Part shown: in pieces, positions 15,493 through 21,684 of the stretch
Layout: each line of letters begins with the position of its first letter
Numbering within the stretch: position 1 is the stretch's first letter
Origin: an uncultured Clostridia bacterium
Lineage (GTDB): Bacteria; Bacillota; Clostridia; TANB77; CAG-508
Assembly (NCBI GenBank): GCA_944388615.1
Contig: CALXJL010000012.1
Span: forward strand, 1 to 21,684
Direction of reading: 5' to 3'
DNA length: 21,684 bases
Notes under the pieces: generated by a model
Databases searched by the model: none
What the model saw: only the letters and a program-made list of their open reading frames with translations
Told to the model about the DNA's origin: nothing
Program-made: the position numbers and the translations under genes

Positions 15493-16356
15493 TTGAAAGA
15501 AAATTTTTATTGGATATGGCTATCAAAATTAAAAAATTTAGGATATAATAGATTAGAATTATTATTAAAATACTTTGGAAATATTCGAAATATTTGGAAT
15601 GCTACATATGAAGAATTACTTAAACTAGAAAAAATAGATGTATCATTGGCAAAAGAAATTGTAAATAGTAAATTAAGGGAGAATATAAATAATATAGCTG
15701 CATATATGAAAATGAATAATGTACAATTATTAAATATATATGATAAAAAATATCCCCAAAAGCTAAAAAGTATTTACTCTCCACCAATTTGTTTATACAT
15801 ACAAGGTAATATAAAGTTATTATATACAGACATGATAGCAATAATCGGATGTAGACAATGTTCTATATATGGAATTAGGTCTGCGACTAAATTATCATAT
15901 AGTTTAGCAAAGTATAATAAAACAATTATAAGTGGAATGGCAAAAGGAATAGATTCAGTTGCACATATAGGAGCATTAAGAGCAAAAGGTGGAACAATTG
16001 CAGTTTTAGGTAGTTCATTTGATAATATTTATCCTAAAGAAAATTTAAAATTATACCAAAATATTATTTTAAATGATGGAGCGGTTATTTCTGAATATCC
16101 ACCATTTAGCAAAATAGAAAAAAATAATTTTGTACAAAGAAATAGGATAATAAGTGGGCTGTCTAATGGTGTTTTAGTGGTAGAGGCAAGAAAGAAAAGT
16201 GGAACAATGATTACAGTTGATTTTGCGTTAGAACAAGGAAAGGATGTTTTTGCAGTTCCAGGTAATATAGATGTGCCGACTTCTGAAGGAACAAATATAC
16301 TTATTAAAGAAGGGGCTATTCCAGTAACGGAAGCGGAAGATATAATAGACATATAG
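15493..16356 (+). CDS. dprA: DNA-processing protein DprA (DprA/Smf)
   Basis: It starts at TTG 15493 after AAGGAAGG. Of its 287 residues, 1-100 form the helical N-terminal domain (including NLGYNRLELLLKYFG). The Rossmann-like DprA core follows: MIAIIGCRQCSIYG, SGMAKGIDSVAH, GGTIAVLGSSFDNIYP, VISEYPP, NRIISGLSNGVLVVEARKKSGTM and FAVPGNI. It loads RecA on incoming single-stranded DNA in transformation. The C-terminal winged-helix domain found in many DprA proteins is missing, a common variation in clostridia. It ends the thrS unit; no terminator facing this way is seen after it. Confidence 0.95.
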   Translation: MKENFYWIWLSKLKNLGYNRLELLLKYFGNIRNIWNATYEELLKLEKIDVSLAKEIVNSKLRENINNIAAYMKMNNVQLLNIYDKKYPQKLKSIYSPPICLYIQGNIKLLYTDMIAIIGCRQCSIYGIRSATKLSYSLAKYNKTIISGMAKGIDSVAHIGALRAKGGTIAVLGSSFDNIYPKENLKLYQNIILNDGAVISEYPPFSKIEKNNFVQRNRIISGLSNGVLVVEARKKSGTMITVDFALEQGKDVFAVPGNIDVPTSEGTNILIKEGAIPVTEAEDIIDI

Positions 16357-16361
16357 TTTTA

Positions 16362-16395
16362 ATATAAAAATGAGGCTCATACAAGAGAGCCTCAT
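16362..16395 (-). terminator. Intrinsic terminator of the GreA-like gene
   Basis: ATGAGGCTC (16370-16378) and GAGCCTCAT (16387-16395) form a 9-bp stem with an 8-base loop. Read on the minus strand the stem is followed by TTTTTATA, so it ends the minus-strand gene. Read on the plus strand there is no T-run, so it is less likely to end dprA transcription. Confidence 0.75.
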
Positions 16396-16399
16396 CAAA

Positions 16400-16870
16400 T
16401 CAATATTCAATTTTTTTGATTTCTACAGTGAAGGTATTTCCCTGCACTGTATAAGTTCCAACATATCCAGGCTTCTGCCTGAATATCACCTCTCCTAGAG
16501 GTGAGTTGGCAGACACTTTTACTAAATCGGACTGTTCGTCTGAATCAGAAAAAAGTATCTGCATCTCTGTTTCAGATTTAGAATCAGAGATGATAATCTC
16601 AACAGTAGCACCGAAGTTGACCACTGTCGCGCTGTCTTCATCTGCGATGACAACAGCGCTAGATATTCTTTCTCTGAGTTTGGATATTTGGCTATATAAT
16701 AGCCATTCATCCACCTCTGCCTGTTCCAGTTCGTAAGAACCAGAAATTTGGCGTTTGTGAGAAATTGTCGAATTTTTCGCTTTCTGGAGATTGCTTAACT
16801 CCTTTTCTAAAGAAGTTAGTTCCCGTTTCATAGCCTCCAGGCCCTTTAAAGACACTTTTATTCTTGTCAT
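16400..16870 (-). CDS. GreA/GreB-like transcription elongation factor, divergent
   Basis: This 156-aa protein on the minus strand starts at ATG 16870 with GGAGGA 7 bases upstream. Residues about 8-72 form a coiled-coil hairpin with charged heptads (LEAMKRELTSLEKELSNLQKA). The C-terminal part (about 75-156) has the Gre-type FKBP-like pattern: VNFGATVEI, a DLVKVSANSPLGEVIF block near SPLGxA, and a VEIKKIEY end. The classic acidic tip GDLxENAEY is absent; ISGSYELEQAEVDEW stands there, so transcript-cleavage activity is uncertain. GC is higher than the neighbours and one Arg is CGG, suggesting acquisition. It lies against the direction of its neighbours with its own promoter, operator and terminator. 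Confidence 0.8.
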   Translation of the reverse strand: MTRIKVSLKGLEAMKRELTSLEKELSNLQKAKNSTISHKRQISGSYELEQAEVDEWLLYSQISKLRERISSAVVIADEDSATVVNFGATVEIIISDSKSETEMQILFSDSDEQSDLVKVSANSPLGEVIFRQKPGYVGTYTVQGNTFTVEIKKIEY

Positions 16871-16907
16871 TGTCTTATCCTCCTTGCATGACTGAATATT
16901 GATTTTT

Positions 16908-16923
16908 TATACCAATCGGTATA
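16908..16923. promoter_or_regulatory. Palindromic operator at the start of the GreA-like transcript
   Basis: TATACC (16908-16913) and GGTATA (16918-16923) form an inverted repeat with a 4-base centre. It begins right at the expected transcription start of the minus-strand promoter, so a bound repressor would block it. The form recalls TetR-family operators. No such regulator is encoded in the window. Confidence 0.5.
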
Positions 16924-16929
16924 CTTTAT

Positions 16930-16958
16930 ATTATACTATCAAAAAAACAATAAGTCAA
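16930..16958 (-). promoter_or_regulatory. Promoter of the GreA-like gene
   Basis: On the minus strand TTGACT (16953-16958) and TATAAT (16930-16935) are 17 bases apart, matching eleven of twelve consensus positions. Transcription should start at about 16923, inside the palindrome. Confidence 0.8.
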
Positions 16959-16962
16959 ATAA

Positions 16963-16989
16963 TTGCATATTAGTATATGATGTGATAAT
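16963..16989 (+). promoter_or_regulatory. Possible promoter of the DUF5684-like gene
   Basis: TTGCAT (16963-16968) and GATAAT (16984-16989) are 15 bases apart, which is short. A TG at 16981-16982 precedes the -10 at the wrong distance for a clean extended element. The position, about 30 bases before the ATG at 17019, is plausible. Confidence 0.35.
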
Positions 16990-17018
16990 ACAATCACAAA
17001 AAACGGAGGAATTAAAAA

Positions 17019-17885
17019 ATGAGAAAAATCATAGGGAAACGTTTAAAATTAATTATTATAATAATATTATTAATTAGTTTATCAAATAGTGTATCAGCAA
17101 CTAATATAAACATTAATAGTATAGATGTAGATAAGGCAAGAGAATATTTAGAAGATGTGGATCCAGAATCAATCAATCTAGAAGATATAGATACATCATC
17201 TCTAGATGCTGGTTTAGTGGAAATAATTACAATGTATGAAGAATTATCTAGAGAATATACAAATGAAGAAATAGCAGATATGATTGAAGAAAATGCTACA
17301 GAAATTAAAGCTCAAACAGGAGTGGATACAGAAACTATAACTGCTGGAACAAATCTTTTACGTTCATTAGATACTGAAGAAACAAGAAAAATATTAGAAG
17401 AGGATTTGAATGTAGAAGAAATGAAACAAATGTTGGAAGATGGCTATACACCAGATCAGATAGCAGAAAGTGTTGTACAAAAAATTAGTACACCAAATAA
17501 AATAATTATATTTTTTAAATTGTTAGTAGCAAATACAATATTTAAAACCATTTTAATGACAATGCTAGTTATAACTATATATTTAATAGCTGTTAGATGG
17601 ATTATGTATAAAAAAGCAGGACGCCATGGATGGGCAGCAATTATTCCAATATATAATGATGTCACATATTTAAAAGTTTGTAAATTTAGTCCATGGTTAT
17701 TACTTTTATTACTTGTTCCAATAATAGGATGGTTGATATTAGGAATAATTCAAATAATTTCAAGATTTAAACTATCAAAAGCATTTGGAAAAGGTGTAGG
17801 ATTTGGTTTTGGTTTATTATTACTAGCAATAATCTTTGAATCAATAATTGCATTTAATCCAAATATAAAATATGTAGAAGATTAA
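17019..17885 (+). CDS. Secreted/membrane protein with C-terminal DUF5684-like helices
   Basis: GGAGG precedes ATG 17019. Residues 1-28 are a signal peptide or anchor (IIIIILLISLSNSVSA). Residues about 29-165 are acidic helices with repeated EE patterns (ARKYLE-type turns, VEEMKQMLEDGYTPDQIAESV). The C-terminal part has three or four membrane helices (about 172-192, 222-242, 262-280), and AGRHGWAAIIPIYNDV is the signature of DUF5684 proteins. The role is unknown. The acidic part should lie outside the membrane, between the signal sequence and the first helix. argS starts 12 bases after the stop, so the two are co-transcribed. Confidence 0.8.
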   Translation: MRKIIGKRLKLIIIIILLISLSNSVSATNININSIDVDKAREYLEDVDPESINLEDIDTSSLDAGLVEIITMYEELSREYTNEEIADMIEENATEIKAQTGVDTETITAGTNLLRSLDTEETRKILEEDLNVEEMKQMLEDGYTPDQIAESVVQKISTPNKIIIFFKLLVANTIFKTILMTMLVITIYLIAVRWIMYKKAGRHGWAAIIPIYNDVTYLKVCKFSPWLLLLLLVPIIGWLILGIIQIISRFKLSKAFGKGVGFGFGLLLLAIIFESIIAFNPNIKYVED

Positions 17886-17896
17886 AGGAGAAAAAT

Positions 17897-19606
17897 ATGT
17901 TAGATTTTAAAAGCAAAATAGCAGAAAAAATATCGGATATTACACAGATTAGTATAGAAGAATTACAAAATTTTATAGAAATACCACCTGATTCAAGCAT
18001 GGGGGACTATGCTTTCCCATGTTTCAAACTTGCAAAAACTTTAAGAAAAGCACCTCCTGTTATTGCAAATGAAATAGCAGAGAAAATTGAAATAGATGGA
18101 AAAATTATAGAAAAAGTTGAAATTCAAGGTGGATATTTAAATTTCTTTATAAATAAAACAGAATTAATAAAAACAGTTTTAGAGGAATTTGAAAATAAAA
18201 AAGAGTTATTTGGAAGTTCAAATATAGGAAAAGGAAAAAATATAGTTATAGATTATTCATCACCAAATATAGCCAAGCAATTTCATATAGGACATCTGCG
18301 TTCAACAGTTATAGGAAGTAGTTTATATAAGATTTATAAATTTTTAGGATATAATGTTACAGGAATAAATCATTTAGGAGATTATGGCACTCAATTTGGA
18401 AAGCTAATAGAAGCATATAAACTTTGGGGAGAAGAGTATAATATAGAAGATAACCCAATTGATGAGTTAACTAAAATGTATGTAAGAATTAATAATCTTT
18501 GTAAAGCAGATGAAAATGTATTAAACAATTGTAGAGACAATTTTAAAAAACTAGAAGATGGAGATGAATATTGTACAGAAATATGGAATAAATTTAAAAC
18601 ACTTAGTTTAAAAGAATTTCAAAGAGTATATGACCTATTAGGAGTAAAATTTGATTCTTTAAATGGTGAGGCTTTTTATTCAGATAAAATGTGGGAAGTA
18701 AAAGAAATTCTAGAAAAAACAGGAAAATTAGTAGAATCTGAAGGAGCTAAGATAATACCTTTAGATGAACAAAATATGACTCCATGTATAATAGAAAAAT
18801 CTAATGGGTCTACAACTTATGCAACTAGAGATTTAGCTGCTATTTTATATAGAGCTAGAACATATGATTTTGACAAAGCTTTATATGTTACATCATATGA
18901 ACAAATACTTCATTTTAAACAAGTATTTGAAGTTGCCAATTTATTAGGATTAGATGAGAAGTACTTAAAAGGATTAACACATGTACCATTTGGGATGGTT
19001 CTACTTCCTACAGGAAAAATGTCAACAAGAGAAGGTACTGTTGTTAAATTGGAAGATCTATTGAATGAATCAATACAAAGAGCTAAACAAATAATTGAAA
19101 CTAAAAATCCTAGTCTAGAAAATAAAGAAAGTATCGCTAAAAAAGTTGGAGTTGGAGCAATTATATTTAATGATTTATCTAATAGTAGAATTAAAGACGA
19201 AGTTTTTGATTGGGATGAAATCTTGAATTTTAATGGTGAAACAGGACCATATATTCAATATATGTATGTTCGTACAAAAAGTTTATTAGAAAAAGTAAAT
19301 AAACATCCATTACTTACTGATATAAAATTTGATTTACTAAATGATAATACAGAAATTGAAATATTAAAACATATTTATAATTATGATAATATATTACAAA
19401 ATGTTATAAACAAAGATGAACCATCAATACTTTCAAGATATTTGATAGATTTAAGTCAAAAATATAGTAGTTTTTATAATGAAAAACATATTATTTGTGA
19501 TAATAAAGATGAGCAGAACGCTAGACTTTATTTAACTTATATGGTGGGAAGTATTCTAAAAAACGGAGCAGAATTATTGGGGATGGAAATGCCAGAAAGA
19601 ATGTAA
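17897..19606 (+). CDS. argS: Arginine--tRNA ligase
   Basis: A full-length 569-aa class I enzyme. After the N-terminal additional domain (residues 1-95), the ATP site carries HIGH within HIGHLRS (about 130). GKMSTREGTVV (about 374) is the ArgRS form of KMSKS. The anticodon-binding helical domain ends in ELLGMEMPERM, the usual ArgRS tail. It attaches Arg to tRNA-Arg. It is relevant to the permease finding because its gene is close by, but it says nothing about which tRNA-Arg isoacceptors the genome has. It follows the DUF5684-like gene by 12 bases, with AAGGAG before ATG 17897. Confidence 0.97.
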   Translation: MLDFKSKIAEKISDITQISIEELQNFIEIPPDSSMGDYAFPCFKLAKTLRKAPPVIANEIAEKIEIDGKIIEKVEIQGGYLNFFINKTELIKTVLEEFENKKELFGSSNIGKGKNIVIDYSSPNIAKQFHIGHLRSTVIGSSLYKIYKFLGYNVTGINHLGDYGTQFGKLIEAYKLWGEEYNIEDNPIDELTKMYVRINNLCKADENVLNNCRDNFKKLEDGDEYCTEIWNKFKTLSLKEFQRVYDLLGVKFDSLNGEAFYSDKMWEVKEILEKTGKLVESEGAKIIPLDEQNMTPCIIEKSNGSTTYATRDLAAILYRARTYDFDKALYVTSYEQILHFKQVFEVANLLGLDEKYLKGLTHVPFGMVLLPTGKMSTREGTVVKLEDLLNESIQRAKQIIETKNPSLENKESIAKKVGVGAIIFNDLSNSRIKDEVFDWDEILNFNGETGPYIQYMYVRTKSLLEKVNKHPLLTDIKFDLLNDNTEIEILKHIYNYDNILQNVINKDEPSILSRYLIDLSQKYSSFYNEKHIICDNKDEQNARLYLTYMVGSILKNGAELLGMEMPERM

Positions 19607-19658
19607 AATTTGAGACTTTAAATTAAAAGTAGTAAATAGATTTAATGGAGGAGTAAAT

Positions 19659-20126
19659 ATGCAAGAGAAAATTGGGTTTACAATAGGAAAATTTGCACCA
19701 TTACATAAAGGACATGAATACTTAATAGAAACTGGAATAAAAGAGATGGACAAATTTATTATAGTATTATATGAAACAGACGTAATAGATGTTAGTTTAG
19801 AACAAAGAGCATCTTGGATTAAGCAGATGTATCCAAGTGTTGAAATAAGATTTGCAAAAAATCCTCCTAAACAATATGGACTAGATGAAGAAAGTGTAAA
19901 TATTCAAATGGAATATTTAACAAAAATTATTAAAGACGAAAAAGTAACTCATTTTTATAGTAGTGAAAAATATGGAAAAGCTGTTGCTGATTATATGCAC
20001 ATAGAAGATAGAAGAGTTGATAATGAAAGAAAACATGTACCTATAAGTGCAACAATAATTAGAAAAAATATTAGAGAAAATAGAAGTTGGCTAGAGGATA
20101 ATGTGTACAATGATATAAAAAAATAA
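19659..20126 (+). CDS. NadR-like nicotinamide-nucleotide adenylyltransferase domain, standalone
   Basis: GGAGG precedes ATG 19659. The 155 aa form one nucleotidyltransferase fold. GKFAPLHKGHEYLI (residues 10-23) is the T/HxGH motif, YSSEKYGKAVADY matches the NadR NMN adenylyltransferase core, and HVPISATIIRKNI is the ISxTxIR phosphate motif. It should join NMN and ATP to make NAD. NadR proteins usually add a kinase domain and sometimes a repressor domain; both are missing. Other cytidylyltransferase-like reactions cannot be excluded. It follows argS by 52 bases. Confidence 0.8.
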   Translation: MQEKIGFTIGKFAPLHKGHEYLIETGIKEMDKFIIVLYETDVIDVSLEQRASWIKQMYPSVEIRFAKNPPKQYGLDEESVNIQMEYLTKIIKDEKVTHFYSSEKYGKAVADYMHIEDRRVDNERKHVPISATIIRKNIRENRSWLEDNVYNDIKK

Positions 20127-20138
20127 TATAATTTAATA

Positions 20139-20167
20139 TTGTAACTAAAATTTGGGTATGATAATAT
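20139..20167 (+). promoter_or_regulatory. Possible fruK promoter
   Basis: TTGTAA (20139-20144) and TAATAT (20162-20167) are 17 bases apart, with an overlapping alternative GATAAT (20160-20165). The position fits the fruK start at 20200. No FruR/DeoR-type operator is evident. Confidence 0.35.
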
Positions 20168-20199
20168 AAAAAAGTAAAATAAAGAAAGAGGTAAAACAA

Positions 20200-21111
20200 A
20201 TGATATATACAGTAACTTTTAATCCTGCACTAGACTATACAATGGAAATAGACAATTTAAAGATTGGGGAAATAAATAGATCACAATCTGAAATGATATT
20301 ACCAGGAGGAAAGGGAATTAATGTATCTACAATACTAAATAGATTACATGTACAAAATACAGCTATGGGATTTGTAGCAGGATTTACAGGACAAGAATTA
20401 ACAGGTCAGTTACAAAAGCAAGGGATAAATACAGATTTTATAGAACTAAAAAATGGACAAACAAGAATAAATGTAAAATTAGAAGGAGATAAGGAAACTG
20501 CAATAAATGGAAATGGTCCAGATATAACACAGGATGATATAAATAAATTAATATTAAAATTAGAAAATTTAAAAGAAAAAGATATTTTAGTTTTATCAGG
20601 AAGCATTCCTTGTAATATCAGAAAAACGATTTATGAGGAAATATGTGAGAGATTACAAAATAAAAATATAGATATAGTAGTTGATGCAACAGGAGATTTA
20701 TTAGTTAATGTATTAAAATATCATCCGTTATTAATAAAACCTAATACAGATGAATTATCAGAAATATTTAATAGGGAAATAACTAGTAATGAAGATATTG
20801 CACATTATGGAAAAAAATTAAAAGATATGGGAGCAAAAAATGTGATAGTATCAATGGGAAATAGAGGAGCAACATTAATCACAAATGAAGGAGAAGTAAT
20901 ATATTCTCCAACTCCAGATATAAAGATAATTAATACAGTAGGTGCTGGGGATTCAATGGTTGCTGGTTTTATAGCAGGATTACAACAATATGGAGATATG
21001 AAAAAGGCATTAAAATTGGGAATTTCAGCTGGAAGTGCAACATCTGCATCAAAATATCTAGGAACAGAAGAAGAAATCTTAAAAACGTTTAATAATATAC
21101 TATTTGAATAG
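20200..21111 (+). CDS. fruK: 1-phosphofructokinase
   Basis: A 303-aa PfkB-family kinase. PGGKGINVS (36-44) is the first signature and NTVGAGDSMVAGF (about 245-257) holds the catalytic Asp. The N-terminus (IYTVTFNPALDYTMEIDNLKIGEINRS) is the pattern of the FruK/LacC subgroup. It phosphorylates fructose 1-phosphate made by the fructose PTS, and the next gene is that PTS component, which decides FruK over tagatose 6-phosphate kinase. A DeoR-type fruR usually precedes fruK; none is here. The ribosome site is AAAGAGG. Confidence 0.93.
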   Translation: MIYTVTFNPALDYTMEIDNLKIGEINRSQSEMILPGGKGINVSTILNRLHVQNTAMGFVAGFTGQELTGQLQKQGINTDFIELKNGQTRINVKLEGDKETAINGNGPDITQDDINKLILKLENLKEKDILVLSGSIPCNIRKTIYEEICERLQNKNIDIVVDATGDLLVNVLKYHPLLIKPNTDELSEIFNREITSNEDIAHYGKKLKDMGAKNVIVSMGNRGATLITNEGEVIYSPTPDIKIINTVGAGDSMVAGFIAGLQQYGDMKKALKLGISAGSATSASKYLGTEEEILKTFNNILFE

Positions 21112-21163
21112 AATTATGAAAATAGTATATATTTAAAATATATAAATAAAAAGGGAGGAACAA

Positions 21164-21684
21164 ATGAAAATAACAGATTTACTAAAGTTAACTTCTATTG
21201 AGTTAAATTCAGGAGTGCAAACAAAACAAGAAGCCATTAAGAAAATGGTGGACTTAATGGAAAAGTCAGGAAATCTTTCAGACAGAAACGAATATGAAAG
21301 AGTGGTATTTGCAAGAGAAGAGGAAGGAACAACAGGTATAGGTGAAGGGATAGCTATACCACATGGAAAAACATCAGTTGTAAAAGAACCAGGTCTAGCT
21401 GCAATGGTAGTACCAAATGGAGTAGATTTTGAATCTTTAGATGGTGCACCAGTAAAATTATTATTTTTAATTGCTGCACCAGATACAAAAGATAATATAC
21501 ATTTAGATGTATTAAGTAGATTATCAACATTATTAATGGATGAATCATTTAGACAAAAATTAATAAATGCAACATCTAGAGAAGAATTTTTAGAGATTGT
21601 AGATGAAGCAGAAAAAGATAAATTAGGAGAAACAAAATCAGAAAATGCAAAATATGAAATTTTAGCTATAACATCATGCCCAAC
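21164..21684 (+). CDS. fruA: Fructose PTS enzyme IIA-IIB(-IIC), 3' end outside window
   Basis: GGGAGG precedes ATG 21164, and the frame runs open to the window edge (173 codons). Residues 1-145 are a fructose-type EIIA: GIGEGIAIPHGKT carries the phosphorylated His (H67), and LLFLIAAPD and LSRLSTLLMDESFR are family motifs. After a short linker (about 150-163), YEILAITSCP starts an EIIB domain with its phospho-Cys at the edge. This order is that of FruA, in which a IIC membrane domain would follow. It imports and phosphorylates fructose at C1; FruK completes the route. Confidence 0.92.
   Translation, partial: MKITDLLKLTSIELNSGVQTKQEAIKKMVDLMEKSGNLSDRNEYERVVFAREEEGTTGIGEGIAIPHGKTSVVKEPGLAAMVVPNGVDFESLDGAPVKLLFLIAAPDTKDNIHLDVLSRLSTLLMDESFRQKLINATSREEFLEIVDEAEKDKLGETKSENAKYEILAITSCP

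Noticed and set aside
21112..21163. Hairpin-like TATATATTTAAAATATATA between fruK and fruA as a terminator
   Set aside because: All A/T, weak, and inside an operon where read-through is expected.

Overview
The window is very AT-rich, uses TGA as a stop, and has strong AGGAGG-type ribosome binding sites, TTGACA/TATAAT promoters and a T-box leader. This points to a low-GC Bacillota, most likely an uncultured clostridium. Two genes (1088-1693 and 16400-16870) have visibly higher GC and different codon choice and look acquired.

Layout. (1) 1-773, minus: start of a HAD-type phosphatase fused to a class I glutamine amidotransferase, cut by the window edge. (2) 1088-1693: an unrecognised, foreign-looking gene ended by a strong terminator. 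(3) 1857-8363: one operon with a small membrane-anchored Met-rich protein, an HlyD-type adaptor, a MacB-type ABC ATPase, a MacB-type permease broken by three +1 frameshifts, a secreted protein with a cadherin-like domain, a second shorter adaptor, and a response regulator fused in frame to a histidine kinase. Its promoter carries two pairs of direct repeats with 11-bp periodicity. (4) 8483-10162: a Gly/Ser-rich membrane protein with a PspA/IM30 protein. (5) 10205-16356: a T-box-controlled unit with thrS, recG, folD and dprA. (6) 16400-16958, minus: a GreA/GreB-like gene with its own promoter, palindromic operator and terminator. (7) 17019-20126: a DUF5684-like membrane protein, argS and a NadR-like adenylyltransferase. 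(8) 20200-21684: fruK and the start of a fructose PTS enzyme II gene.

The most unusual region is the efflux operon. At each of its three breaks the permease has an extra C placed exactly before a Gly (GGN) codon, which makes an in-frame CGG. By eye I find no other in-frame CGG in the AT-rich genes of the window; the only two others are in the two foreign-looking genes. The breaks may be sequencing errors, gene decay, or +1 frameshifting at a hungry or unassigned CGG codon. In the same operon the regulator has lost the second half of its DNA-binding domain by an in-frame fusion to the kinase. Read together, the operon should export or remodel something at the cell envelope under two-component control, but two of its parts look altered.
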